From NCBI RefSeq assembly GCF_000179595.2, contig NZ_JH556653.1, forward strand, positions 399,964 through 463,963: a stretch of 64,000 nt of DNA, given 5' to 3'. Positions within the stretch are counted from its first letter, which is position 1, and every line of letters begins with the position of its first letter. Position numbers and translations under genes: made by a program. The notes under the pieces are model-generated. The model was not told the DNA's origin and did no database searches. It saw only the letters and a program-made list of their open reading frames with translations. This stretch comes from Acetivibrio cellulolyticus CD2. GTDB taxonomy: Bacteria; Bacillota; Clostridia; Acetivibrionales; Acetivibrionaceae. Positions 8,807-18,014 of the stretch are shown here, piece after piece.

Positions 8807-9505
8807 TCAGATAGTCAGGTATCTCCTTATTCCCTCAGAATTGTTAATCTGCTCCTTAGTTATCTCAGCTATGATGCATCCTTTATCCATAACATATCCA
8901 CGGTCGGAAACCTGCTGAATCAATCCCATATGTTGTTCTACTATTAGGACAGTCATATTTAACTCTTTTGAAATTTTTGTGAGAATTTCACCCATCTGGC
9001 TGACAATATTAGGTTGAACACCCTCACTCGGTTCGTCTAATAGAATAATTTCCGGCGAACCGATAAGCACTCTTCCGATAGACAGCATCGCCTGCTCTCC
9101 CCCGCTCATTGTGCCGGCTTTTTGTTTTTTTCTTTCCTTTAGTATTGGAAAGTAATTATATACAATTTCAAAATTATCGTTTGATTTTTTTGAGTTTATA
9201 CTCTTCCCCATTCTAAGGTTTTCTTCTACCGTCAAAAGCGGGAAAACACCATGTCCCTGAGGCACATATCCTATTCCTGTTTGAGCCCTGAAATGTGCCT
9301 TTGTTTTTGTAATATCCCTGTTACCAAAATATATCCTACCTTTTTCTGTCTTATTGAGACCTATCAGTGTTTTCATAAGTGTGCTCTTTCCTACACCGTT
9401 TCGTCCAATGATTGATACCATCTCACCTTTTTCCACCTTAATATTTACATTATTTACAATCATTACTTTATTATATCCCGACACTATATTCTCTGCTTTC
9501 AGCAT
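8807..9505 (-). CDS. ABC importer ATPase 2 (UrtE/LivF type)
   Basis: A 232-aa ATP-binding subunit: Walker A GRNGVGKST, signature MSGGEQAMLS, Walker B IILLDEPSEGVQP. The EPSEGVQPNIV stretch resembles the urea/short-chain-amide branch (UrtE) rather than classical leucine importers. It pairs with the ATPase encoded at 9607-10326. A 101-base spacer separates the two genes, with no terminator seen. It energises uptake of the operon's substrate at the cytoplasmic face of the membrane. Confidence 0.93.
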   Translation of the reverse strand: MLKAENIVSGYNKVMIVNNVNIKVEKGEMVSIIGRNGVGKSTLMKTLIGLNKTEKGRIYFGNRDITKTKAHFRAQTGIGYVPQGHGVFPLLTVEENLRMGKSINSKKSNDNFEIVYNYFPILKERKKQKAGTMSGGEQAMLSIGRVLIGSPEIILLDEPSEGVQPNIVSQMGEILTKISKELNMTVLIVEQHMGLIQQVSDRGYVMDKGCIIAEITKEQINNSEGIRRYLTI

Positions 9506-9606
9506 ACTTACACCTCCTGATACTTTTCATGCCAACAAATTTCAACCTTTCACATGCCAGAAATAAATTCATAGTTATCACCATTTGAAAAGTCTATGTT
9601 CGTAAA

Positions 9607-10326
9607 CTAGCTTCCAAGGTATATCCTCTTCACACCTTCATCATTTTCAATATCCTCAATCGCTCCTTCTGCATATTTCTTTCCGAAGTGCAAAACGGTA
9701 ACTTTTTTCGCAATCTTACGAACAAAGTCCATGTCGTGGTCAATAAAAAGTATTGTAATTCCCTGCCTGTTAAGCTCATTAATGAGGTCCGCCGTAAAGC
9801 TCGTTTCCTCTGGCCCCATTCCTGCAACAGGTTCATCCAATAGTAACAGTTCCGGTGATGCAACAAGTACCATGGCTATTTCCAACCACTGTTGCTGACC
9901 ATGGGACATATTCTTTACAATTGGATTCCCAATCGTATCCAGTTTTACAAGATGAACCAATCGTTCAATTTCACTCATCATTTTGTCCTCAGACATGTAA
10001 TTGGTAGCAGCAAGTTTTAAATTGTCAATCAGGGTTAAATCTTCATAAATTCCCGGAATTTGCATTTTAAGGCTTATTCCCATTTTTGCTCGAGCTGTTG
10101 GTTTTTTGTTGGTAATATCTTGGCTTTTAAAAATAATTCTTCCTGAGGAAACTGGATGTACTCCAGTTATAAGTTTGAAAACCGTTGTTTTTCCTGCCCC
10201 ATTAGGGCCAATCAAACAGTGAAGATCCCCTTTGTTTATTTTAATGCTAAAGTCTTCTACAGCCTGAATTCCACCAAACTGCTTGGATACATTTATAAGT
10301 TCCAGTATACTGTACTTTTCGCCCAT
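9607..10326 (-). CDS. ABC importer ATPase 1 (UrtD/LivG type)
   Basis: A 239-aa ATP-binding subunit: Walker A GPNGAGKTT, signature MSHGQQQWLEIAM, Walker B LLLLDEPVAGMGPEET, which is close to the UrtD pattern. The ATG at 10326 shares one base with the TGA of the upstream permease gene (TGATG) and has AGGAGG eight bases before it, so translation is coupled. A TTG one codon earlier is less likely. Confidence 0.93.
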   Translation of the reverse strand: MGEKYSILELINVSKQFGGIQAVEDFSIKINKGDLHCLIGPNGAGKTTVFKLITGVHPVSSGRIIFKSQDITNKKPTARAKMGISLKMQIPGIYEDLTLIDNLKLAATNYMSEDKMMSEIERLVHLVKLDTIGNPIVKNMSHGQQQWLEIAMVLVASPELLLLDEPVAGMGPEETSFTADLINELNRQGITILFIDHDMDFVRKIAKKVTVLHFGKKYAEGAIEDIENDEGVKRIYLGS

Positions 10327-11360
10327 CAAAACACCTCCTTTTTGTCGGATGTTTTTGGGGCAGACATTTTGCCAACTAGATAATCAAGGCTTTTAAACAG
10401 GGAATAAATTAAACCTTCCGGCAAATACAGAATCACTATGATGAGCAATACCCCAATAATTATGGATGAAAATTGACTACCTGTAGTACTGACTGCCAAT
10501 TGATTTGTAAAAACACAATAAATTCCGGCAAAAATCATTGAAGCAGTGCTGTTTTTTCGTCCCCCCGCTGCTACAAGCACAACCGGCAAAGTTGATGCAG
10601 CAATAGTAATATTCGAAGGTGATACATAAGTGCCCCAAGAGCTGTACAAAACACCGGCAAGCCCTGCAATTCCGCCTCCAACAGCAAATACAAGTGTTTG
10701 CACTGCTGGAACATTAAATCCCAAAAGCTCACTTCTTGAACGGTTTTCCCTAACCGCAAGCATTGAATAACCAATTTTTGTTTTTTGTATCTTTTTCATA
10801 CCAAGGTAAATAAAGAGAACTATCGATAAAACAAATAAATAATAAACAATATCATTCATCTGAAGTCCGAAAATAGTTAGCTTAGGTATCTGGTACAATC
10901 CGTTCCATCCTCCTAATTCTATGCCTTTTATTGACCATTCCGGACCTGCTGTCTGCATCATGAAAGTGTGAAATGCAATTGCAAAACATAATGTAATCAA
11001 ACCTACAAACACATCATTTACACCACCATAAAACATAAAGAAACCTAATATTCCCGCTGCCAGAGCAGCTAGCAAGACAGCCAGTACCATTATCAGAATT
11101 GTAATCGAAGGATTTTCCATTAATCTTCCCAATATACCATATGCATATGCACCTATACCAAAAAAGGTAGCCTGTGCAAAACTGAATATTCCTGTCATTC
11201 CCCATATCAGTGACAAACTGAGACATAATAATATGGTCGTCATAAAATAAGTATAAATATTGATTTGATATGGATTTACCCAAAGCGGCATCATGTATGC
11301 AAACAAAAAAATAATTACTACCATTATAGTTTCCGAATTTAACCTCTTTCCTTTTATCAT
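10326..11360 (-). CDS. ABC importer permease 2 (UrtC/LivM type)
   Basis: A 344-aa integral membrane permease with about nine hydrophobic segments from residue 10 to 330. The family motif region is GFNVPAVQTLVFAVGGGIAGLAGVLY, the cytoplasmic loop that contacts the ATPase. It follows the first permease gene by 5 bases and overlaps the next ATPase gene by one. It is part of the branched-chain-amino-acid/urea/amide importer superfamily; the substrate depends on the binding protein at 12334-13593. Confidence 0.93.
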   Translation of the reverse strand: MIKGKRLNSETIMVVIIFLFAYMMPLWVNPYQINIYTYFMTTILLCLSLSLIWGMTGIFSFAQATFFGIGAYAYGILGRLMENPSITILIMVLAVLLAALAAGILGFFMFYGGVNDVFVGLITLCFAIAFHTFMMQTAGPEWSIKGIELGGWNGLYQIPKLTIFGLQMNDIVYYLFVLSIVLFIYLGMKKIQKTKIGYSMLAVRENRSRSELLGFNVPAVQTLVFAVGGGIAGLAGVLYSSWGTYVSPSNITIAASTLPVVLVAAGGRKNSTASMIFAGIYCVFTNQLAVSTTGSQFSSIIIGVLLIIVILYLPEGLIYSLFKSLDYLVGKMSAPKTSDKKEVF

Positions 11361-11365
11361 CTATA

Positions 11366-12253
11366 TCACTTCTTTCGTCCTAACAATTTGTTTTCTATTA
11401 AGTCTGAAAATCCCTTTGGACAAACTCTGATAAATATAATTGCTATAATTAACATAACCATAGTTCCATAAAAAGCTGTGCTTAATATGGTCACAACACT
11501 GTCCACTGTTCCTAATCCAATTGCTGAAGCCAAAGTTCCTATCAAAGGGTTTGCCCCCCCCATTAGTACAGTAATGAAACTTGGCATAAGAAAGGTTGAA
11601 CCAAACTCTGGAGTTATAGACATAGTTGGTGCAAATAAACCTCCCGCAAGTCCTGCTAGCATTGACCCAATCATAAAGGTCATTCCGTAAATTTTATTCG
11701 TATTTACTCCAAGACTTGCCGCTATATCACTTCTTTGCATGGTTGCTCTGGATTGAAGACCAAATTTCGTATAGATGAAAACTACATATACTATTACTAT
11801 CAAAAGCAATGCTATAAGCATAAGCAGAAGTCTGTAAACTGAAAAACTTCCATTTGCTGATTTAATTGATCCTAATGGCGTCGAAACACCTGACAACGCA
11901 AGATTCCCTGTAAAACTGGTCATAAGCAGTGCCATTCCCTGCTTAATGACCATACTTACACCCCATGTTGCTACAACAGAATCCAACGGTCTTGCGTACA
12001 GCTTGGATATGATCAACCTGTCCAGTATAAATCCTATAAGTCCTGTAATTATGGATGCAGCAAGAATCGCCAATGGTAATGGAATTCCACTTTGAGCCAG
12101 AGCTGTCGTCATATATGCACCTATCATTAAAAATTCTCCATGTGCAAAGTTTATGATCCCCATCATTCCATAAATAATTGCAAGGCCCATAGATGCAATG
12201 ATGAGGAATGAAAAGCTGTTTCCAAATTGATATAATATTTGTGATAATGACAT
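11366..12253 (-). CDS. ABC importer permease 1 (UrtB/LivH type)
   Basis: A 295-aa membrane permease starting MSLSQILYQFGNSF at 12253, seven bases after AGGAGG; a start at 12286 would add an implausible basic stretch. It shows the family's NFAHGEFLMIGAYM segment and the C-terminal GLAGGLFAPTMSITPEFG / LMGGANPLIGTLAS region. It forms the membrane channel with the second permease. Confidence 0.93.
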   Translation of the reverse strand: MSLSQILYQFGNSFSFLIIASMGLAIIYGMMGIINFAHGEFLMIGAYMTTALAQSGIPLPLAILAASIITGLIGFILDRLIISKLYARPLDSVVATWGVSMVIKQGMALLMTSFTGNLALSGVSTPLGSIKSANGSFSVYRLLLMLIALLLIVIVYVVFIYTKFGLQSRATMQRSDIAASLGVNTNKIYGMTFMIGSMLAGLAGGLFAPTMSITPEFGSTFLMPSFITVLMGGANPLIGTLASAIGLGTVDSVVTILSTAFYGTMVMLIIAIIFIRVCPKGFSDLIENKLLGRKK

Positions 12254-12333
12254 ATTATCCCTCCTATGTACTTTGTAAAATCTCATTCTTTACTTTGATT
12301 AGAGATTTTACAAATATACTTCCTCTGTTTGTA

Positions 12334-13593
12334 CTATTTAGCATCAATAGGAGTGAATTGCTTGTTAGGACTTGTTTTTCTGAGGTCTATACCTAGTTCC
12401 TCAGTCAGCCAGGTAGGCTTAATATTTTCAAAAGTTTTAAGTATAGAGATAGAATGATCTTTTTCACATTTAACCAGATACTGATTGGATATAACTTGAT
12501 GGGATGCACCATTCATCGTTATAGCACCTGCCGGACTATCATAAGAAACCTTGTCCGTTTCCAGTGTTTCTATCACCTTGTCTGTCTCAGTTGTCCCCGC
12601 CATTTCGACAGCCACTTTATAAAGCATGATTCCTGAATATTCGGCACAGGCATCGGCTCCTATATATTCTTCATTGGGAAACATCTTGCGGAACCTTGCA
12701 ACAAAAGACTTGGATGCTTCACTCTCCAGCTCCTCGGCATACAGTGTTGTTACATGCATGTTTGCAAGTGCTGGTGCTGCAAATCTTATATGTTCTCCAT
12801 TTGACAAATTAACCGTACAAGCCATTGGCGTTGAAGTCATACCTGCATTTGCCCACTGTTCAAAGAATGCCGATTGTGCATTACCAACAAGGAAAACAAA
12901 TAATACATCGGGATTAGTCTGTTGGATTTTTGTTATAGAATTGCTGAATTGAGATACTGTAAGGGGCAGGTATTCCTCTCCCACAACCTCAGCTCCGTAT
13001 TCTTTGGCAAATTTTTTCACCCATGCACCGCTAATCTGACCCCAACTGTAATCAGCACCTATCGTATAGATCTTTTTACCATACTTAGTAACCATTTCTT
13101 CAGTTAGTGTCTTTAGCTGTGTATCCTCTGTGATAGAAGTGCAAAACAGGTTATGGCTTGCATCTCCTCCTTCATATACATTATTATAAAAAACCAATTT
13201 GTTGTTTTGCTCTCCAATTACCCGTACTGCTTCTCTCGCAGGACTTGAATATAATCCAGTAATAAGATCAACCTTGTCCTGTAATATCAGTTTTTTGGCG
13301 CCTTCCTGAGCCTTTGTTGTATCCGACTGTGTATCATAAACAATCATTTCAACTTTTTTTCCCAATATACCGCCTTCTTCATTAATCTGAGCCACAGCAA
13401 CCTGGGCTGCATGATACTTTGGCAAACCCGCTATAGAATAGTCACCGGATATATCCTGCATATACCCTATTTTAATTACATCACCATTACCATCAGAATT
13501 GTTGCCTTTATCACCAGCTGTATTATTACTGCATGCTGTCATCAGTAAAAAAACTACACTTAATACTGTGATCACTGAAATTATTTTTTTCAT
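12334..13593 (-). CDS. ABC importer substrate-binding lipoprotein (UrtA/AmiC-like)
   Basis: A 419-aa exported lipoprotein. MKKIISVITVLSVVFLL leads to the lipobox LMTAC, so the mature protein is anchored outside the membrane. The periplasmic-binding-protein type I fold begins at IKIGYMQDISGDYSIAG. The central VFYNNVYEGGDASHNLF resembles the urea/short-chain amide binders (UrtA, AmiC) rather than leucine binders. Start at 13593, with AAGGAGG upstream. A strong hairpin precedes the gene (13618-13654) and may raise its expression over the rest of the operon. Confidence 0.92.
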   Translation of the reverse strand: MKKIISVITVLSVVFLLMTACSNNTAGDKGNNSDGNGDVIKIGYMQDISGDYSIAGLPKYHAAQVAVAQINEEGGILGKKVEMIVYDTQSDTTKAQEGAKKLILQDKVDLITGLYSSPAREAVRVIGEQNNKLVFYNNVYEGGDASHNLFCTSITEDTQLKTLTEEMVTKYGKKIYTIGADYSWGQISGAWVKKFAKEYGAEVVGEEYLPLTVSQFSNSITKIQQTNPDVLFVFLVGNAQSAFFEQWANAGMTSTPMACTVNLSNGEHIRFAAPALANMHVTTLYAEELESEASKSFVARFRKMFPNEEYIGADACAEYSGIMLYKVAVEMAGTTETDKVIETLETDKVSYDSPAGAITMNGASHQVISNQYLVKCEKDHSISILKTFENIKPTWLTEELGIDLRKTSPNKQFTPIDAK

Positions 13594-13617
13594 AAATTTA
13601 ATCCTCCTTTTAAATAC

Positions 13618-13654
13618 GTAATGGCAATGTTCCAACCAGCGCCATTGCCATTAC
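13618..13654. other. 12-bp stem hairpin ahead of the binding-protein gene
   Basis: A perfect 12-bp inverted repeat (GTAATGGCAATG and its complement) with a 13-nt loop lies in the 127-base gap between the hydantoinase A gene and the binding-protein gene. It is not followed by a U-run on the minus strand, so it is more likely an mRNA processing or stabilising element than a terminator. Confidence 0.6.
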
Positions 13655-13720
13655 ATTAACGTTTCACTATTTATTTTGATTATTATTTGTTTTCAAAAAA
13701 ACCTCTATAGTATTTCTCAA

Positions 13721-15829
13721 CTATTTACCCGCTTCTATATAGTAGTTGTTGAATTTCGTAACCTTTGCTTCATATCCTGGCAGCACAACTACTGTTGTTG
13801 TCGGCTCTTCTATTATTGCAGGACCTTCAATAACATCCCCATATACAAGGTTCTCCCCTGCATATATTGGAGTAACAATCATTTCATTATACTTTTTAAA
13901 ATATATTTTTCGCGAACCGGTCCTTTTGTCCGGTAAATTCACCACATTTTCCTTATGATATTCCTGTTCTGGAATTACTGCTTCAGTTTCAGTTTTTCCA
14001 ATTGCTTTTATTCTCCAGTAAATACACTCTACAAAAGTATCTTCCTTGATTGTAAATGTTCTTTTGTGCTCCTCATGGAAAGCCATCTCAATACTCTTCA
14101 CAGAATCTTCATCTATTTTAAAGTCGTTTGTTAAAAATTCTGTTATATTAACCGAAAGTTCCCATACCTGAAATGGATAATGTCCTTCCATATATAATTC
14201 AATTTTCCTATTTTGGGATTTAATTTTATTCCTCTCAAAGAATTGTACTGCCTTCTGATAAAGTGACTCAAGCACTTTGTTTGCCCTATCAAAATCAAAA
14301 TCTCTTGTGGTAGTATAAAAACTATCATTATATTCGGATACAACATCGGAGAATATCCCTCCTACAGCACTTAAACCACCTGCTGTCCTTGGTATAAGCA
14401 ATTTTTTCATATCAAGACCTTCTGCAAGCGGAATGGCATGAAGTCCACAAGCACCACCACCCGCTACCATTACATAATTTCTTGGGTCTATGCCCTGCCA
14501 TATGGTAATATCTTTAATTGCTGCAATCATATTGACATTTACGGTCGTCCAGATAGTATAAGCGGCATCCATAACACTGACACCCAGTTTATCTGCGACA
14601 TGCTCTTTTATCGCCTTATAAGCTAGCTCAGGATATAGTTTCATTTTTCCGTTGTTAAAAAATTCAGCATTTATATACCCCAACACCAGATTTGCATCTG
14701 TAACAGTAGGTTGTGTACCTCCACGATTGTAACAAGCAGGTCCAGGAACCGATCCTGCACTTCTCGGTCCGACACGTACCATTCCGCCACTGTCTACCCA
14801 TGCAATACTACCACCTCCTGCACCTATACTGTGCACATTAACTCTTGATATACCAGGTATTTCATCTCCAATAACAGTTTCCCTTGAAACCGATATATTT
14901 CCACCTATTACACAGCTAACATCAAAGGTTGTACCTCCCATGTCAAGCACCACAGCATTCTTATCCCCTAAATCTCTCAAAGCATATTCACGCCCAGATA
15001 CAGGTGCCATGGATGGGCCTGAATCCACTGAAAATATTGGTCTGCCCACAATTTCCTTTGTACTCATAACACCACCGGACGAATTCAGCATTCCAATTTC
15101 GCCAATAAATCCAGAATCGTTCAACCTGTTATTTAAATTATTTGCATAGATCGATACAAGCTTTCTTAAGGACGCATCCATTGCAGCTGAAATCCACCTG
15201 CGGTATTCTCTGCTGTTTGGATTTACTTCACAGCTTAAAACCACCTGTACTTCCGGCCATTCTTTATGTATTATTTCCTCTGCACGTTTTTCATGTACCT
15301 GATTGGCAGTTGACCATAAAAAACATATACATATTGCTTCAACATTATACTCTTTCAATTGTTTCGTTACAGCCCTTACTTCTTCTTCATTAAGCGGTGT
15401 ATCAATCTCCCCTTCGGAATTAATTCTTTCTTCTACCGAAAGTGTCAGATATCTTGGAACAAATGGCTCCGGATAATCCAAGTCAAAATCAAAAGGATTC
15501 TTATTAGGTCCTTCACGGAATAGGAATACATCCCTGAAACCTTTTGTACAGATAATTCCTATCTTTCCTACTTTTCTTTCTACAATTGCGTTTGTTGCTA
15601 TTGTAGAACCATGAGTTGCAAATCCTCCGCTTGACACGCTTATATCTTTCAAAAAGTCGGAAACACTTTGATTGTAAAATTCAGCCGCTACCTTTAATGC
15701 CCCTAAAATACCTTCCGTCCAGTCATGAGGAGTTGTAGGAGATTTAAATACATTAAGTGCTCCATTTTCGTCTAAGATAGCTGCATCAGTAAATGTTCCG
15801 CCTACATCTATACATGCATACTTTGCCAT
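13721..15829 (-). CDS. hyuA: ATP-dependent hydantoinase/oxoprolinase-type subunit A
   Basis: A 702-aa HyuA-family protein. The N-terminal actin-like nucleotide fold starts DVGGTFTDAAILDENG; a second nucleotide motif reads VVLDMGGTTFDVSCV, followed by GAGGGSIAWVDSGGMVRVGPRSAGSVPGPACY. Proteins of this family, with subunit B, open cyclic amides (5-oxoproline, N-methylhydantoin, caprolactam) with ATP, or carboxylate ketones. It lies 12 bases after the subunit B gene and upstream of an amide-type importer. The exact substrate cannot be read from sequence. Cytoplasmic. Confidence 0.93.
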   Translation of the reverse strand: MAKYACIDVGGTFTDAAILDENGALNVFKSPTTPHDWTEGILGALKVAAEFYNQSVSDFLKDISVSSGGFATHGSTIATNAIVERKVGKIGIICTKGFRDVFLFREGPNKNPFDFDLDYPEPFVPRYLTLSVEERINSEGEIDTPLNEEEVRAVTKQLKEYNVEAICICFLWSTANQVHEKRAEEIIHKEWPEVQVVLSCEVNPNSREYRRWISAAMDASLRKLVSIYANNLNNRLNDSGFIGEIGMLNSSGGVMSTKEIVGRPIFSVDSGPSMAPVSGREYALRDLGDKNAVVLDMGGTTFDVSCVIGGNISVSRETVIGDEIPGISRVNVHSIGAGGGSIAWVDSGGMVRVGPRSAGSVPGPACYNRGGTQPTVTDANLVLGYINAEFFNNGKMKLYPELAYKAIKEHVADKLGVSVMDAAYTIWTTVNVNMIAAIKDITIWQGIDPRNYVMVAGGGACGLHAIPLAEGLDMKKLLIPRTAGGLSAVGGIFSDVVSEYNDSFYTTTRDFDFDRANKVLESLYQKAVQFFERNKIKSQNRKIELYMEGHYPFQVWELSVNITEFLTNDFKIDEDSVKSIEMAFHEEHKRTFTIKEDTFVECIYWRIKAIGKTETEAVIPEQEYHKENVVNLPDKRTGSRKIYFKKYNEMIVTPIYAGENLVYGDVIEGPAIIEEPTTTVVVLPGYEAKVTKFNNYYIEAGK

Positions 15830-15841
15830 AACAATAACCCC

Positions 15842-17629
15842 CTATCTTCTTTCTAAAGATAATTTTTCTCTCAATTTTTTTGTTTTTTCAAGATCAACCG
15901 TATATTCTTCCTTTGAAGTATCCAATACAACGCCGTATACTTTCTCAGCAAATTCCTTTGATATCCAGCCTTCCCTAACTCTATGACAAACCATCTTGGG
16001 TTCCCTCTCTAATGGGCTCCCATATCCTCCGCCACTTGAGCTTTCGGAAACTATTGCTTCACCATACTCTATAACAGGCTCCGCAAAGGGTGGAAGATCA
16101 ACTCTTGAGGTTTCTCCTTCTTCAATTATGTATTTCCATGCTCCAGCTTCATGCCCACTAAATCCTCCGCAGGCTCCCTTTGGAGGATTCTTTATACCGT
16201 CACACGAATATGCACAAGTCACAGGCTCTTTTCTAGGTGTCAGAACAAATTTACAGGACGGTGCTGAGTCATATTTGCCTGCACCTACTGTATCAATCAT
16301 AATTTCTTCATGAACCACCTTAAACGGATACTGCTGTTCAAGAACTTCCGTTGAATTCCAATTCATTGCTCCGCCTGTTACCGGATACTGATAAGTCACC
16401 CATCCATCATGCCCTAAAACACCAGGACCACCTGTCATACCACAAAAAATCTGGTTAACATAAGGACTGTAATTCTTCCTAAAATCCACACCGGACACAA
16501 CCGCCACAGCCGGACATTGAACTGCTCCACCTTCTGCAATACCATATTGGACAACTATTTGGTTCATAAGTGCCTGAACTCCTGAAATCAAACGGTCTGC
16601 ATAGTTAGTTGTTGCTAACGAAGAAGAGTACGGCATTTTAGATTTCCCAACAATACAGCCTTCTCTCATCAGAACCTTTATATGACTCATCGCTCCTTCA
16701 TTACATGGAATATCAGTCGTTATATGGTTTAATACACCTGTTACAACACTTGCAAGAGTGGTCGCTTCACACATATTCAAACCACACGGAAGGGAATCCC
16801 TATTCTCTCTTAAGTCAAAAACAATATTACCTTCTTCAGGAAACACATCACACTTAATGTGTATAGTAACCTCAGGAACAATACCTTCAATCTCATCACA
16901 TGTAACATCATATTCCCAATGACCTGCCGGAAACTTCTTGATTTCCTCCATCATTCTCTTTGAGCCATATTCCTGATAAGCATCACAAAAATCTTTTACA
17001 ATATCATTTCCATATTCTTCGCACATCTCAATCAAACGCTTCTCGCCAGTTCTTGAGGAACCAACACAAGCAAGATAGTCTCCATACCACATTTCTGGTA
17101 CACGAATTCTTTGTTTTGCTATTGCGATAATATCATGTATGTCCTGATAGTTTTTCTGAATTTTTATACAAGGCCAGTCAAGCGCACCTTCCTCATACAT
17201 ATCCTTTGCTGTTGGGTGATATGTGCTTGGAATACTGTTGCCGCAATCAGCTTGATGCCCTTTGGTAACTGCGAAAAACATGAGTTCACCCTTATAAAAC
17301 ACAGGAGCAATGTATGTATAATCCGCATGATGGGTATTTCCATGATACGGTGAATTATTCAAGAACAAATCACCTTCCTTTATTCCTTCCGGATGTTTAA
17401 AACACGGATTTACGGTCAATCCCATATTTGCACAGTGTACCGGTATACTTTCAGCCAACGCAATAACTTTACCGTTTCTATCACAAATCGCTGTTGACAA
17501 ATCATGGCACACACTCATCAACTGTGATCTTGCAGTTCTCATTAACGTATTTGTCATTTCCAGTCCAATACTGTATAGTCTGCTTGATAATACAGACATT
17601 AAGTAGGGTTCTACTTTTTTGCTGCTCAT
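15842..17629 (-). CDS. hyuB: ATP-dependent hydantoinase/oxoprolinase-type subunit B
   Basis: A 595-aa HyuB-family protein, the partner of subunit A. Recognisable stretches are RTARSQLMSVCHDLSTAI, FLNNSPYHGNTHHADYTYI, FFAVTKGHQADCGNSIP and the C-terminal GGFSGHEAGAWKYII and SSSGGGYGSPLERE. It is the first gene of the island; its ATG has AGGAGG eight bases upstream. The 190-nt leader contains a terminator-like hairpin (17731-17776), and the promoter is flanked by IclR-type operators. Confidence 0.93.
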   Translation of the reverse strand: MSSKKVEPYLMSVLSSRLYSIGLEMTNTLMRTARSQLMSVCHDLSTAICDRNGKVIALAESIPVHCANMGLTVNPCFKHPEGIKEGDLFLNNSPYHGNTHHADYTYIAPVFYKGELMFFAVTKGHQADCGNSIPSTYHPTAKDMYEEGALDWPCIKIQKNYQDIHDIIAIAKQRIRVPEMWYGDYLACVGSSRTGEKRLIEMCEEYGNDIVKDFCDAYQEYGSKRMMEEIKKFPAGHWEYDVTCDEIEGIVPEVTIHIKCDVFPEEGNIVFDLRENRDSLPCGLNMCEATTLASVVTGVLNHITTDIPCNEGAMSHIKVLMREGCIVGKSKMPYSSSLATTNYADRLISGVQALMNQIVVQYGIAEGGAVQCPAVAVVSGVDFRKNYSPYVNQIFCGMTGGPGVLGHDGWVTYQYPVTGGAMNWNSTEVLEQQYPFKVVHEEIMIDTVGAGKYDSAPSCKFVLTPRKEPVTCAYSCDGIKNPPKGACGGFSGHEAGAWKYIIEEGETSRVDLPPFAEPVIEYGEAIVSESSSGGGYGSPLEREPKMVCHRVREGWISKEFAEKVYGVVLDTSKEEYTVDLEKTKKLREKLSLERR

Positions 17630-17730
17630 AAATATAACACCTCCTGATTATACTTTTCATTTTTCACCATTGAAATTTAAAGACCTTAATCTCTGAAACT
17701 TAGAGTATTCGATTTGTTAATTTAACCTTA

Positions 17731-17776
17731 TAAAAAAACAAAGGCATTTTTTTAGTAAAAACACCTTTGTTTTTTG
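17731..17776 (-). terminator. Terminator-like hairpin in the hyuB leader (possible attenuator)
   Basis: On the minus strand AAAACAAAGG pairs with CCTTTGTTTT, followed directly by a run of T. It lies between the promoter at 17822-17850 and the hyuB start at 17629. It could terminate the iclR transcript (stop at 18015) or attenuate the hyu operon. The plus strand is also U-rich downstream, so it may work both ways. Confidence 0.6.
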
Positions 17777-17803
17777 TGAAAATATTAAAATTTCAGCATG
17801 CCG

Positions 17804-17818
17804 TTCATTAATGATGAA
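17804..17818. promoter_or_regulatory. IclR-type operator, site 1 (around +1)
   Basis: TTCATTAATGATGAA, just downstream of the hyu -10 on the minus strand. Its exact reverse complement lies at 17867-17881 on the other side of the promoter. A binding protein here would block initiation. Confidence 0.7.
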
Positions 17819-17821
17819 TTT

Positions 17822-17850
17822 ATTATAGCAATAAAAATTCTTACTGTCAA
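17822..17850 (-). promoter_or_regulatory. Consensus promoter of the hyu operon
   Basis: Minus-strand -35 TTGACA (17845-17850), 17-bp spacer, -10 TATAAT (17822-17827): a perfect vegetative sigma consensus. Such a strong promoter needs a repressor, consistent with the flanking operators. Confidence 0.88.
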
Positions 17851-17866
17851 TACGTTTTTAAAGTTT

Positions 17867-17881
17867 TTCATCATTAATGAA
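17867..17881. promoter_or_regulatory. IclR-type operator, site 2 (upstream of -35)
   Basis: TTCATCATTAATGAA, the exact reverse complement of site 1. Centre-to-centre distance is 63 bp, about six helical turns, so two dimers on the same face could loop or cooperate. Confidence 0.7.
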
Positions 17882-18014
17882 TACAGCCCCAAAAAAACAC
17901 CAAAAAATAAAACTTCCATTACTTGTTTAGCTTAATAGTTTGATATACTAATAAGCTCCATCTAAGCCGGGAAGTAATATTTAACTGCCTCTTAATTACT
18001 TATTAAATTGTTTA

